This document shows, piece by piece, positions 12,397 to 25,455 of a stretch of DNA of 64,000 nucleotides (position 1 is the first letter of the stretch; each line of letters opens with the position of its first letter). The stretch comes from Capitulum mitella (lineage: Eukaryota; Arthropoda; Thecostraca; Pollicipedomorpha; Pollicipedidae). A program made the position numbers and the translations under genes. The notes under the pieces were generated by a model that saw only the letters and a list, made by a program, of their open reading frames with translations, was not told the origin of the DNA and made no database searches. The stretch lies in the NCBI GenBank assembly GCA_030062745.1, contig CP099854.1, forward strand, positions 14,916,876-14,980,875, written 5' to 3'.

Positions 12397-13350
12397 ACAA
12401 GCAGACGCTTGTTAGGATAGCCCCATCTGTGGCTGATGTGGGTGGATCACAGCAAATGGCGAAATGCAGAGTTTGTGGCCAGTTTTCAGTGCCTGCTGTA
12501 AAATGGCTTACTCTGAATTATGGAGCAGTTTAAAGGTAACAAATAATCCGGTAGTCTGGTAACGGTTAAATGTAACATTTCACTTCACTGGCATGTAATA
12601 AAGCATATCCTGCGCTTTGCTAGCAATATAAGTCCCATTCCTGTGTGAAAAATGTGTTTCTTGCACAAAACATATGCTGCAAGTGCCATATTTTTCCTTC
12701 CAAGAGATGTGTGCCTATACTCAGGAGAAAAAACTGCATGCTGCTGCAGGCATTGCCATGCAATAACAATGCAAACCATCCATGACATATAAAGCATAAC
12801 TATGCAGGCAAACGACACGCGCCTTCTAATTGTGCTATGCTTTTGTTCCTTTAACTGGGTACATGTACTGGTGTCCAGCAATCAATTCTCACTTTTTGAA
12901 GTTGCTCCCAAGCTGATTAGGAACAAGAAATGTTAACTGCGTTCATATCTTTGCATGTATTTTTGGGCTTTCATAAATTTCGGTCGTATCCTTGGCCGTA
13001 CGTAGTAAAGTGAACATGGTGTGCAGGATAAATTTGGGATTTCTGCATAGATTTGAGCCATGCTACATCAGTGTTTCTAAATACAGATTGGCCTTCGTGT
13101 CTTTGTACAAGTAAACTCAAGAAGATATGTGATCCCCTGAACTTGAGGATCGAATTCAGCACTGGAGTTGGTTGAAACCAAGCCACCAAAAATGTTCACA
13201 TGAGAATATTAACATTAAAAGCGGCAATAAACTGGTGTGCGCATAAACAGTTACTGAATGACAACCACAATGCATGACAGACAGAAACAGGGCAAATGTC
13301 CACGAAAATTTAAATAAAATGAATACTTGTGTAATTCGTCTACACTTTAA

Positions 13351-13613
<263 letters not shown>

Positions 13614-13781
13614 CCCTCAACATTTCCCCCCAACCCCCCCCCCCCCCCCCCCTCAAAATTTTTTTTTTTCCCCCACAAAAAAGGGGAAACAATTTTTTTG
13701 GGGGCCTGTAAAACCCGGGTTTGGAAAAAACCGGGGGCCCCCCCTTCCCCCCCCCCCCCCCGGAAAGGGTCAACCAAAAAA
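13614..13781. other. Homopolymer mosaic, possible sequence error
   Basis: A succession of C, A, T and G runs of 5-20 bases, unlike anything else in the window. It looks like degraded base calling where homopolymer lengths cannot be trusted. The biological content is uncertain. Confidence 0.6.
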
Positions 13782-16039
13782 AGAACAAACCATGAACTCT
13801 GTAATCATATTTTACTCAGGCGTTTTATAATATCAAACTCTTAAACCCACGTATATTCCAAAACAAATTAATCAAAGAACAAATAAGTACACGGTACACA
13901 CAAATATATGAGCGCAAACACCCGTCAAGGCAGCCGGGTTTTCTGATGTCATGATGTCAGATCTCAATGACACCAGTTTATTCTTGCTTTGGCAACAAGT
14001 TATTTCATGGGTAAAGTAAGCAATTTTCTTGTTTTAAGGCAATTTGTTTTTATTTGTACACAATGATGTTGCACCCCTTTTTCTTTTAAGTAATTCTTTA
14101 CAAAATTTCTCATGTGAAATCTTTATACCCAAATGTCCACTTTACTACTAAAATCTCCAGTACTACTAGGCTGGAAATTTCAGTGAAGTTTTCACGTTGT
14201 GAAAACGGCCAGTGTTTGGTAAGTGCGTCTCCTTCCAAACTTCTGCGCATTGTTAAACGTTTGACTCTGACTGCCAGCGCCATCTAACAGCGCCGTCCTC
14301 ACGACCACCGGCGAGACAGGTAGGCTGCGACGCGAAATGATCCTCCGGCAGTCCAGGGCGTCGTAGAATAATCCAATAACGAACTGAAGCGCCATCCAGC
14401 TTGGTTTCCCCAATGATAAGACCATAGATCAGATGATCCACTAGATGACTGTTTGTACAACCGCGTAGTCAAAACAAAAAAAATTTGAACGGGGAAATGG
14501 TGTGAAAATTTTAATGGTGATCCTTTTCAAACACCTAGGAATACTATCAAGAGCGCAAATTCGCCTAAGAGCAGCAAAGGTCAAGGCTATGTAGGAGGTT
14601 AATACACGTATGAATGCATATATATTGCTTTGCTCGTTCAACGTCCCTAACCCCTAGAATCACTCCGTCAAACCACTCACATCAAATCCATAAAAAAGGT
14701 TGCAGCAGACTGGCAAATAATTACTTTCTGTTTAGGGTTCCAAAAACTCGTTTCACTGACATACTTTCGGTTGAGCGTTCGCCGAAAATATTCATCGATA
14801 TTATATGTCAAGCATAAAATAATTACAATGTATATGATGTTTGGCCTAAGGCTCGGACATTTTCGAAAATGGACAGGCGCGACATGAAACAACATGCCAG
14901 TGCAAAATGAATAAGGAAGTGCTAACTGATTAAAAGCTTGCGAAAAATCGTGGGCATACCACGCAAAAACAGGAAAAAACATGTAGTGGAATTCGTCAAA
15001 GGAGTTGAAAAAGGTCAACAATAAACACTTGGAAATCAGTAAATGCAAAAACAAACGCTGTCAGACACACACGCACATCCACGAAATACGTCACCCCCCA
15101 TCCACTGGGACACCCTCCCTTGGCCGGAGCGTCTGCCTGGTGCTGACCTGCCTGTTGACGGTTGGATCAAGTTCTCGTATGCAGACGACCTTGATCACGG
15201 AAAGCCTTCGCCCCTCCCTCGTTGTGGCCCTGACTTTGGCCCTGGCCACGAACGCCGTGCGAGTGAGCGGCTCCCATTGTCCTTCTAGAGAGTGCTTCAG
15301 AGGGCCATCATTCGGCATATGCATGATGATATGCCTGCTCAAGGATGCTGTTGCTTATCCAAGGTGACCGCCGTTTGGCAGGAATGCACAGTCTCCTGTA
15401 CTGCATTTGTAGTGGCATATTACACCGCTTTGTTTGAGCACACTCGTGTCACGGGACATGTCGTTCTTCACGACCATGGACGATGTTTTCTGGTTCTGGT
15501 GATAAATGATAAACTGAAGTTGATCACATGGATGGACGTGACGGAGGCCGTCTACATCTGAGAACCTCATTCAACCATCAACAGGCAATCAATGATCATC
15601 GTGTGCATTTGAGAGTGTATTGGTGGATTTACTGAAGTGCTTTTATAATTGATAAATCGTCCATTTCAAGCCTGCTAACCAACTTCACAGATTTTTTTTT
15701 GTCGGGAGATGCTTGTCATTCTTCGCAACCTTTTAATTAGCACGTTATAATCCAATTTTCTACTTACATGTCACTTGATGTTGAGCACCATTCATTGTTG
15801 AAAATGTCCGATGTTAGGATGAAACGTGAAACACGATGCAATTATTTCATGCTTAACATTCATATAATACTGGTGATCTCAACTACCACATGACCGAAAG
15901 TAACGCAGTCATACGAGTTTTCGAAAAAGATCCACAACAACCACAACAAACAAATCGGTCTGTTGTGACTTTTGACAAGAAGTAAATTATTAACAATCTG
16001 CTTCTTACTTACTGGTGTAAATAAATATAAGTATTTATC

Positions 16040-16043
<4 letters not shown>
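13782..16043. other. Anonymous sequence, no gene recognised
   Basis: Short frames only. A SYADDL hexapeptide at about 15175-15192 resembles an RT active site, but its surroundings do not fit any RT family convincingly. No bounded transposon was found. Confidence 0.45.

Positions 16044-16088
<45 letters not shown>
16044..16088. repeat. (AT)n microsatellite, first of a duplicated pair
   Basis: An AT run followed by AGATTTCTTATGGCAACTC-type sequence (starting CAGATTTC here). The same arrangement recurs at 16133-16214, which indicates duplication of tract plus flank. Confidence 0.9.
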
Positions 16089-16092
<4 letters not shown>

Positions 16093-16128
16093 TTTCTTAT
16101 GGCAACTCACTTAATTAACTATATATGT

Positions 16129-16132
<4 letters not shown>

Positions 16133-16195
<63 letters not shown>
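16133..16195. repeat. (AT)n microsatellite, second of a duplicated pair
   Basis: A longer AT run whose right flank repeats the 19 bases beside the previous tract (16090-16108 equals 16196-16214). Confidence 0.9.
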
Positions 16196-16197
<2 letters not shown>

Positions 16198-17013
16198 ATT
16201 TCTTATGGCAACTCGCACGAAACAGGAGCGGTTCCAGGCAGTTCAAACGAGCATTTCTGCCCGCCGCGACTGTTCCTTACAACAGTTAACAGAGGTCGTC
16301 ATGTGTCTGTTTACGTCACACATACGTCATACTTCGTCGTAGCCATGACCCCGCCTACCCTGCTCGAGTATGTTGATTAAAAATCTAGGTATGGCCCCAC
16401 TAACCCTGCTCGAGTAAAGTAACTCAAAATCATTAGCTTGACTGCAATTAACTGAAATATTACACTGTAGCTGAAGCCCACACAGAAGGCCTGGACTTGT
16501 TTAATCCGTCGCGCGACCGGCCTCCCGATCCAGGCGATCGCTGATTGGCGCAAATGCCGCGGATGCGTCACAGAGCGTCAGCAGTCGTCATCAGTGACCA
16601 GGCGCGAGACAGGCGCGCCGTTCGAGCGGCAGGACCGCGCACGTCTTCGCCGCTCGTGTCAACTGGCCTTTTGACGATTACTCAGCCAGCCGGGCATCTT
16701 CTTGATGCAATCGTGAACGACGCACGCACAACTGCCTGAGTCTGCACTCCGCACTTTTTAACTTCAGCAGAAGTGGTTTCGGTTTCACTGAAAACGCACG
16801 CAGAACTACCGTACGCACGGCGAATGTACGCATACAACGGTATGTACGTGCAAATGCACAAACAAACTGCTAACGACACATAGTCGTACGCAAGTGTAAG
16901 CAGGTATAATGTAAGCAATGCTTTTATAGTTCAATGTTCGTAATCGCAACACACATGGAGCTGTCACTTTTAAGCTGGCTTATTTTAGTGCTTACTATGA
17001 ATGCATCTTCGAA

Positions 17014-17106
17014 TCTAGTCTAGTTAAAAAGTCTAGTTTAGTCTAGTCTGGTCTAGTCTAATCCAGTGTAGTCTAGTTTAGTTTAGTCTAGTCGAGTCTG
17101 GTATAG
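17014..17106. repeat. Degenerate (TCTAG)n pentanucleotide array
   Basis: Repeated TCTAG/GTCTA/GTTTA words over about 90 bases. A simple sequence repeat. Confidence 0.85.
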
Positions 17107-19849
17107 TTGGAATGTCTTCGAAATTGCGGTAAAAAAAAAAATCGAAAGGGCTTATATAAAAAGACGGACTTAGAGAGCCCAAAGTCCCAACTTGTAACAT
17201 GGTAAGCTTACGAAGAAGAGATAGAACCTGATTTACGCATGGTTCAAGGCAGCGGCGGCGGAACCGCGAAGGCAACGGGGGCAAAGTGCCCCTCATCCAA
17301 AGACATGGGGGCAAACACGCCTTTTTTCCCCGCAGAAAATGGTCGCGTGCCAAGTACAACTTTTTGGCTGCTGAGTCCTGAAATACGGACTGGTTATGGC
17401 GTTATCCGTTTGAAAATTTCACCGCTTCTGCCGCCGCGCTACTAACTTCCCTGATCAATTCTGTACACGTCTGTTGAAATAACGGGTTGTGTTTCTTCGA
17501 GACTGTTTTAAATGAAGGTGTAGAAAAAGTCTGCATGTCGGGTTTTTCGTGCTTTGCCGTTTCCGAACCACACCAGCCCATTTTGTTTACAGTTGAAAAT
17601 GAAACTGTTCATGGTGCTGAGTTTGAGGCACCCTTCAATTTCGGGATTTCAAAAACGTTATAAAAAGCTAAACAGAGTTAAAGTCTAAACAGAGATGAAC
17701 AGTGACAGACCAAGTATGGTAGAAACCAGAAGGCATGCTCTGGACCAGGATGGAGTCAGAACAAAGTGGTTTCGCCAGCGACTGAAAAAGTCCGTATGCC
17801 TCCCTCTGCAAAAGTATTTGAACCAGTGTCGAAGCCAGGGAGGTCCCAGGGATCCCAGAGCCCCCCTGAATTTTTCTGGCACAGGAAGGGACCCTTGGCA
17901 TCTGCTTAAAGGAACTCCCCTGGCTGGGAAAGGCAAACCCACTCCTCTGCCTGGGCCCCCAGTCCTCAGGCAACGACCCTTCTAGCAGGCAGTGGGGTGC
18001 TCCCTGACCGGAAAAGATAAGCGGGGCCCCCGGCATGTATGTACCTACCAAAAGGCATAGCGAAGACCAGAAAAGATGTTCCTCTGCAAAGGAGCCGCCA
18101 GGCAGGAAAGATCCTCCTGCCATGGGATTGTGTCGGTGTGTCGGGAAGGGAGCCCAGTTACGTAACCTAAGCTAAGGCCCCTAGGGGTCTCATCATCCCA
18201 CCTTCAGAAATTCCCAGTTCCCAACCAGCCAAATTTTCACACAATAACACTTCCAGTATATAAGATATTTTGATATACGATATATCTGATTTGACGTAAG
18301 ATATTTCGAATATTCCTGTACACTGGTGTAGACATGGACGCGCGCAAAGGGGATTTCTCGATGAGCGAACGGCACTTGTGTCTGACTGCAGCCGCATCCA
18401 CACGACAGGTCCCCGACATCTGAACGGAGCAATAGTGCGCCTGCCGCATTCCCCAGCTACTCGCTGTGGAATGATATGAACGTCACCGTGCTGCCGGTAC
18501 GCTGCACCGCAACCGTGTCCTGCAACTCCCGTGCTCCTGTGTCCCGGGCTGGAAATGAGCATAAAAAGGGCGGTATTTTCAAGATATTCATTACATCTTT
18601 TTATGTCCTGTGAAGACCGGATGAAACCGACGTATCGCCGAAATGTGATAAACTAAGCATAAAGGAATTTCGCCATGGTCGTTATGTATGTGCAGTTTTT
18701 ACATTGACATGATCATTCACATTTTCCAACCTATAGCAGCTGTTATGTATTACTGAAACATATCTACCTGTGAGTCAGCCCCAGGGATAGGGTGTATGAT
18801 CCTGAGGAAAGCCCTGGACGACATAATCAGATCTGAGCGTAGCGCCGTAAAATACAAGTAACTTAAATCGTACTACGAGTATGATTACCCTTTGCGATTT
18901 TCAGGGTCTTTGAGATGCGGGATGCACTAGTGGATGAAACAGAGACGGTTCGAAACCTCGCGCAGTGAAAGGCTAAAAGTCATACACATGGAATCCGCAT
19001 ACGTTTTAGTGCTGTAGGCATGCTAATTCTTAATGACACTAAATATAAGTAACAAGTGCCCGTAGTGCTCTATCCATGGAGGCACCCATAGTTACCAAGG
19101 GACCCCCTCAGTGTTGAGACCCCTCACTCTTTGGATTCCCCCCAAAAAATCCGAGACACGCCATTGACTCAAACCGTCTTGACCGATGTTCCAGATACCT
19201 TTTTCAAGCCTTATTTTCTTTGTCAAAGTACTTGCACTGTGTCCTATATGAATGCATGCCCGATAAATGCATTTGAAACGTTCGTTTGCAGACTGCAGTC
19301 TCAGTCCTTTCACCATATGAAACCTGATGAAGTGTTGGTGCAAATGGCAAGAAACTGGATAACAAACGCAGTTAACATTATCGTTCAGGCGGCGCGTTTC
19401 GCGTCCTCGGCGCCCCATACCAAACCACGTCTATCAAATGGGGCGATACATCTTTGCGTTCGTCTAATTTATGTGTAAAACCCGTGGTAAATTAATGAGA
19501 TCACTACAGACCAAACATACTCTATCAGAGGACAGTGGGGAGTCCAATGATTCTTTGACCATCATCACCGTAATTTCGTCACATTTATTTCTGATCATGT
19601 CTGGTCTGGACTTCAAACAAAGTGGGCGAAATACGAAGAGGTGTCAGAATTAAGGGGTTCTTTAGGTTCCAGCGAATGAGACGGCTGGAGCCGCGAACGG
19701 TTTGCCCTCCATCCCGAAATAGCTTCCTCCGCCCTTGGCTCCAGGGGCCACACCACGGAACCCAGAACCCTCCTTGGTTGGAAAACCTCACAGCCTTCTA
19801 TAAATTGTAAGACGATGGGACATTCACAGGCATAAGAGGTGCCACTTTA

Positions 19850-20170
19850 AGCCGGCAAGCCCGCAGTCTGCGGTTTTTCGAGCCCGCAGGCTGTTAGCCG
19901 GCCTCCAAGCACCTGGTAATTCGACACGCGATTGGTACCCCCACCCACGTGGCGTCCCGCCTCATATCCAATCACCGCGGCTGCCCCTCGCCCGGCCGCA
20001 GCTGTCCCATTCTGCACCGCCTGCGGCGACCGGCATATTAGTGTTACGCAATCAAACGCCGGCGCCCGCCGGGCGTGTGATCCCGCAGTGACGTCACAGA
20101 GCTCCGCTGACGTCATAGGCCATCGGCCGGCGTCAGCGGCGGCGGCGGCGGCGGCCGGTGTGGCGCGTGG
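19850..20170. promoter_or_regulatory. CpG-rich patch with CCAAT and two CRE-like sites
   Basis: CpG-dense DNA carries CCAAT near 19969 and two TGACGTCA-type sites (GTGACGTCACAG near 20090 and CTGACGTCATAG near 20108), followed by a (GGC)n run. This combination is common in CpG-island promoters of animals. No first exon or transcript start can be assigned, so the promoter role is inference. Confidence 0.3.
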
Positions 20171-20783
20171 TTGACGCCCACAGGCTACGTAAAGGCTACT
20201 GAACGGTCACGGGAGGATGAAATTTCGCCGACTTTGGCCGAGTTGTCAGCCGCCCGAGAACCTCAACGCTGGACAACTGGCTGTACGGGAGGAGGCTCTA
20301 GCGTCAACTGGCGATAACGGAGTGTTCGCAGCGTGCGAAAAATATTCTATGACACGTGGAATCTTCTCCAGGGGTGTTCGCAGTATGCCAACCTTTTTGT
20401 TTATTGATTTGTAAGATTGGTGACGATAACTAGCCATGCAAAACATAACTGTGTCTGTCAACAACTGGCACCGTATGCCGGGCATCGCATATCAGCAGTG
20501 AATCGGTTACGAACCGGCTGTTTTTCATGAGTCCGAATACACACTTTTACCTCCAAACAGCTCACATTTGTTCAAGCACATGTACTGGTTGTCGATGAGG
20601 TGATATAATAAAATGTGTCGTTTTCGGGTTCTGTTTTCTCCGAAAGGTTCCTTCAGACAATGGTAACGCCACCCACACAATATCCACCAGACCCATTTGT
20701 CACTACCAACGCCAAATCCCCACACAGTAACCAATTAACCCATTAATCACTGTCACCGCTTGATCTGCACGTATATTTAATGG

Positions 20784-20939
20784 TGTCGGCGCAGCCAAAG
20801 GGGGGAGACCCATCCCTCTCCCTTCGGCCCATATTGTTGTGAAAACCATTGCACGTCTGGCCAGCAGGCGGTTTTCATATGATTTCAGTTCACAATGAGC
20901 TCCGCCCTCCCCCTTAAGAAAATCCTGGATGCGTCCCTG
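20784..20939. mobile_element. Small non-autonomous hAT-like element (copy B)
   Basis: The 156-bp element has GGCGCAGCCAAAGGGGGG at the left end and ATCCTGGATGCGTCCCTG at the right end. Flanking octamers TTTAATGG and TTTAGTAG agree at 6 of 8 positions. The interior shares CACAATGAGCTCCGCCCT and the preceding ~60 bases with the element at 34600-34765, so both belong to one family. There is no coding capacity. Confidence 0.65.
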
Positions 20940-20947
20940 TTTAGTAG

Positions 20948-23271
20948 CCTTGGTCCGGCACTTACTGTGCATGCGCCATAAGCATAGAAACTGCGCGTAA
21001 CCTAACCAGTTTATAAATAAACGTGTCGCGTCATTTCTGTCCGTCACCGAAGCAACGAAAAAAATATTCTGCGCATCCAGCCAAGATTCCACGTGATGTC
21101 ATGCTGAATTTTTGTAGTCCGGGTCGCTGCGAACACCAAAACGAGCAGAATCTTTGGGGTATGACGTCACGGATGACGTCGACGGCATAGACTCTACGTC
21201 GTCCGGGGCGCTGCGAATACACCCCATTGTTTGCATCAACGAGTGGACAAACATCTATTAGAAAGGCGCAGCTCCACTCGTCGTGGGACAGATACATTGT
21301 CGCACACAAGCATGAATGACGACGCAACCGCACTGAGCACTGCCGTCATCGGCAGCCCAGTTCGAGCGCGGGTCTTCCCGTCCTGGCAGAACGGGTTCGA
21401 GTCGCCTCGGCGCTCCAGGCTTACCGGTGGGCACGATAAACTGTCGCCACAAACTGAGTCGTAACCTGGAATCGCACTTTCCGGCGTGGAGCTCCCAGTA
21501 TGTGCCACATGCTCTGTGTCAAGGGTAAACGATGCAAACCGTGTTTATACTGCTGAAAACTATATTACTGGTGAATTTTCACCACAAAAACGGTGTTAGT
21601 GACGACAGCATTGACACAGAGTCGTGAAGCAAACTTCAAATATGTTCTTTTTTGTTCTGGAAGTCATATAATGTAGTCTTGACGCAAACTGATCAAGTGA
21701 GTTGTCGAACAGGCTGCGTTAGAAATAGCATAATACGGTGAAATTAGATTGGTCACAGTGAAAACCACCCCTGGTTGCAGGCCAGTTTTTCGCCGTATAA
21801 TCCGCCGCTGACATCAACTTCATGATCGGGCGCCGGGGTCGGAGCCTGTTCAACAAGTTATGCTTAACAACTTATCAAGGAACCATCTCGATCGCATCGA
21901 TTTTCAAAGACCGGTCATCATTCTAACACCGGCTTTAGTTCGGCGACTCTCCGACACTTGGTGAGGCTATCGATGAGGTCATCAGCTACCAGAAGACAAA
22001 AACCGGCTAAACGCTGTCGACCAAAAAAAATATGGCACCCAGCTGCCACTGTAGCACCAGGACAACAGAGGCGGGAGCAAGAACACTCAACGGCAGTGTT
22101 TTTGGCAGCCATCATCAGCCAAGGTCGACACCGGCTTGGTCCAGTCACGCGCTTCGGGTCCCCATCGGTGAACGGCGTGCAGTTCAAGGCACCTCCGCCT
22201 CAAATGTCACCGTTTCGATGACCCTCCAGGAAAGCAGGCCTTGCCCTGCTCGCCGTCTGGCAGCTGGTGGTTCCTTTATGCCAGCGTATGACACTTATCA
22301 AGCGTATGACTTAGTTTGAGCCGACCTGAGAACGGGACGATGGTGGTACGGCACACCTCGTCACAGCCGCAGGACGGACCACTGCTCGCCGGGTACCGGA
22401 CTGGAGGCAGGTCACGTAAGGCCCGCCACAATGTCCCAACTCTCCCCGGCTAGCGACGCCGCACCTCGTGCACTGGACATCACGCAGAGCCTCGTACAGT
22501 GTCTGTGACGAATCGCCGGAAGACTGATGCTGGGGGCGAGCGCCCCCCCCCCCCCCCCAACAGAGCTACGTCGAACACGGATCACATGCTGTTGATAAAC
22601 ATCGATTCCGCTGGCCAATATGCCAATCTGACCTTGCTGTGTCTACATACAAACGCGGCAGAAGCAGGTGTAGGCTCTGAGGACTGAAAGCAGTGTGGGG
22701 AAAACCATCGTGTCATGGAGGAAATATGTGACATGACGACTAGGTTAGAGTACGTCCATTACACGACAGTCGAAACCTCGCCAAACAGCATGACTAGATC
22801 TGACCATATCATGGACCGACTCTTTCAGACATGCCGACTGCGCTGTTGCCTTCATCAACTTATTAGGCCCGTTCATCGACCTATGTTACCCAGTTCCGGC
22901 CAGCCGATGTTTAACTTGTCTTGAACCAGGGATATAATCTGAGCCAAAAGCAATCCAGTGTCAAACGGAATCGGATTCTACGCGAAACTGGTCAGACGAC
23001 CTGCCAGCCCCCGCTGAGGTCATCGTGCGCCCTGTCAGTCCCCCCGATGGGGTCATTATGAGACCTCTGAGACAACGTGTTGCGGTAATCCATCACGACA
23101 TCAGATGCAGCTCAGTCAGCTGGCCAAATGTCGGAGGGTGGGATTCTCCAGACGTGAGTCCTGCTTCCCCGCGGCCCCGTCACAACACCCGCACTGTGCT
23201 CCGGTTCTTTGCGAGGCTTTATGATACCGACAAGGAACCCATGGAGGCCCGAATCCGACTCCTTCCCCCCC
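20948..23271. other. Anonymous GC-richer sequence
   Basis: Several short overlapping frames on both strands have no recognised family. A 16-C run lies near 22540. More TGACGTC words occur at 21160-21180. No gene was called. Confidence 0.4.
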
Positions 23272-23294
23272 CCCACACACACACAAATACACAC
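23272..23294. repeat. (CA)n microsatellite
   Basis: A short CA repeat immediately left of the GGTTTAAACC-rich element. It continues the flanking target sequence. Confidence 0.9.
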
Positions 23295-24491
23295 ACCGGG
23301 CAGATTTCAGCCAGCGCCTGGTTTAAACCGGTCACAACCACGGTTTAAACCGGCTGGTTTAAATCAATTTAAGCCATGTAGTGGTTTAAACCAGACGACA
23401 CAACTTAAGTTCGGCCACTTACGGCTTCTTGTTGCGAGGTCATAAAATAAGGTATTAAGGCTGGAGCCACACTGCTATTGGACCTGGCTGATAAAGACCA
23501 AGACTTTTTTTCAAAACTGAGGCCTAACACCACATTGGCCACAATCTCAACTTCAGTACCCATGACACCCAGTAACAGCCAAGCAGAGATGCTGTGACAA
23601 AGGAATGTGGGGATGCAGTCATTCTTCAGAATGTAACACTCTTTGTGGGAGATAAGTGAATCCGATTCATCAAATTCCTAGTGTTGTTGGGTCCTGGAAA
23701 GGTCGGTACCTACGCGTGGTTGGAAATCTAGTTGTCTCAAATCCGAATGGACCAGAAATGCTATCACTATGAACTGAATTTCATCTCCCGCCTTAAAAAA
23801 CAAACAACAGAATGCTTGCAAGAAAAAGAAAGAACAAATCCAGAATGCTAAGAACGAAAATGTTTAGAAGGGTAGACGGGATGTACGGTGCTGATGTACG
23901 GCAGCCTGAGCCGTAACAGCTACGGCTCTGAGATGAAAAGTTTAGGCCAAACAACCAAAAGGTAATGTGCTAGATTAGCAGCTTTCCCAGAGTGCCAGGC
24001 TTCTACCTAAAACTAGTCGATGCATATGTCTACTTATGTGGTTATCTACCAGAACTCTGCAGTACTGCAACTATCACCACCTGCCACTACACACAGTTTT
24101 GTTTTTAGACTGTTCTGCATGCCATGAGACCTTGTTTGTCATGAGAGCGGAGTATTTGTTCATGTTTCAGTGCTGCGACATTGCTAACACATCGCAGTAA
24201 AAAGTCTGCATCCAGAAAAAAAATCCAGAAATGGATGTTCATAGGGCCAATGTTTAAGTCAATATGCCTGCTGAAATTGCTTCATGCTTAAATAACTGCC
24301 TCCCTCTCAGACCCTCCACGGGCTGTGAACAGCTAATCAACCAACAGCTTGTCAGAATTTTTTAGGTGCAGTTTTTTCTGAGGGGCATTTTAGGCCGACT
24401 TTTACTAATTTAAGCCGGTTTAAGCCGGCCCAAATTGATAAAAGCCACTGGCTGGCATACATTCAATTTGAGCCAGCTTTTTCCACCCCTG
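23295..24491. mobile_element. Probable non-autonomous hAT element rich in GGTTTAAACC
   Basis: The right end reads GCTTTTTCCACCCCTG; its reverse complement CAGGGGTGG is typical of hAT termini. The left end, ACCGGGCAGATTT, is a weak match to it. Just inside both ends lie repeated GGTTTAAACC/GGCTTAAACC words with CAATTTAAGCC on the left and CAATTTGGGCC on the right, which gives inverted symmetry. Flanking octamers ATACACAC and ATGCACAC agree at 7 of 8, but both sit in CA-rich DNA, so that support is weak. About 1.2 kb long, with no frame above 60 codons in the interior. Confidence 0.4.
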
Positions 24492-24743
24492 ATGCACACA
24501 CACATACGCACACTGCTGAGACCGCTCAAAAAGCCCGGGCCGCCTCACGGCCGTCCGCCTGCACGTCTGACCGTCTCTCGGCCGCCATGTTGTGACACTG
24601 CCCACGCCCGCTATTTGATTATGCTGCACGTTCGCGAATCTTTAACGTTACAGACAGAGCCGGCAAGTGTGCCTTACGACTGAGCAAACGTCCTGTGAGC
24701 GAAGCACCGCCGCTAGTCTTGTTCTGAAATCGGTGCGATCGAT

Positions 24744-25407
24744 GACGTTCTGTCACACCACACTGTTCCCGGAACAAAGTATTCTCAGAGCGCGGAAGCC
24801 GACAAGCTCGTCACGTAATATCGGCCCAGCCTCTGACGTCACATGAACTTCAAAGAATGAACGGATCGGCTCGTCACGGCAACCAGGCGGGGATTCTTCA
24901 CACCACACTGTTCCCGGAACAAAGTATTCTCAGAGCGCGGAAGCTCTCACGTAATATCGGCCCAGCCTCTGAACTTCAAGATCATTGAATTCCGAGAGTG
25001 GAACCGGATCAGCTCGTCACGGCAGACCAGGCGGGTGACGTTCTGTCACACCACATTGTTCCCGGAACAAAGTATTCTCAGAGCGCGGAAGCCGACAAGC
25101 TCGTCACGTAATATCGGCCAGTCACGTAATATCGGCCCAGCCTCTGACGTCACATGAACTTCAAGATCATTGAATTCCGAGAGTGGGACCGGATCGGCTC
25201 GTCACGGCAGACCAGGCGGGTGACGTTCTGTCACACCACATTGTTCCCGGAACAAAGTATTCTCAGAGCGCGGAAGCCGACAAGCTCGTCACGTAATATC
25301 GGCCCGTCACGTAATATCGGCCCAGCCTATGACGTCACATGAACTTCAAGATCATTGAATTCCGAGAGTGGGACCGGATCGGCTCGTCACGGCAGACCAG
25401 GCGGGTC
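24744..25407. repeat. Tandem array, four units of about 145-185 bp
   Basis: Units begin near 24744, 24892, 25037 and 25222. The last two are 185 bp apart, and the first two are shortened by deletions. Each contains TTCCCGGAACAAAGTATTC, CACGTAATATCGGCC and CAGCTCGTCACGG-like words, and most contain CTGACGTCACATG, a CRE-like palindrome. In the last two units the block GTCACGTAATATCGGCC is itself duplicated. A diverged partial unit follows to about 25455. Frames starting MNFKIIEFREWDRIG repeat with the units but match no family I know. Confidence 0.85.
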
Positions 25408-25455
25408 TCTGGCGTCACACAGGCTTCAGGGCCATTGGATTCCCAGGACTGGGAA

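Larger units (their letters stand above)
9419..13352. other. Anonymous sequence with minor repeats
   Basis: No gene family was recognised. A degenerate decamer array of the form TGTGTATTTC lies at 11081-11137. A ~50-bp direct repeat lies at about 12300-12396, in which GCCGCACATGGGTCAGTG occurs twice. Overlapping frames on both strands at 9810-10231 are unlikely to be real because neither shows a family signature. Confidence 0.45.
16215..20783. other. Anonymous sequence with one CpG-rich patch
   Basis: No coding family was recognised. A TCTAG-type pentamer array lies at 17014-17106 and a CpG-rich patch with CRE motifs at 19850-20170 (both listed separately). Positions 17830-18000 look like one end of a DNA transposon (GAAGCCAGGGAGGTCCC), but the other end was not found. 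The remainder is featureless to me. Confidence 0.4.

Noticed and set aside
15165-15200. SYADDL motif resembling an RT active site
   Set aside because: Only the hexapeptide and a loosely similar ADLP upstream fit. Flanking residues do not match any RT family and no other RT motifs lie nearby.
17829-18125. DNA-transposon-like end GAAGCCAGGGAGGTCCC
   Set aside because: No matching inverted end or target duplication was found downstream.
18920-18965. GGTTCGAAACC resembling a tRNA or SINE B box
   Set aside because: No A box at the right distance and no cloverleaf could be drawn around it.
24744-25407. Tandem array considered as a CRISPR array
   Set aside because: Units are 145-185 bp with no short-repeat/spacer alternation, and the context is an animal genome.
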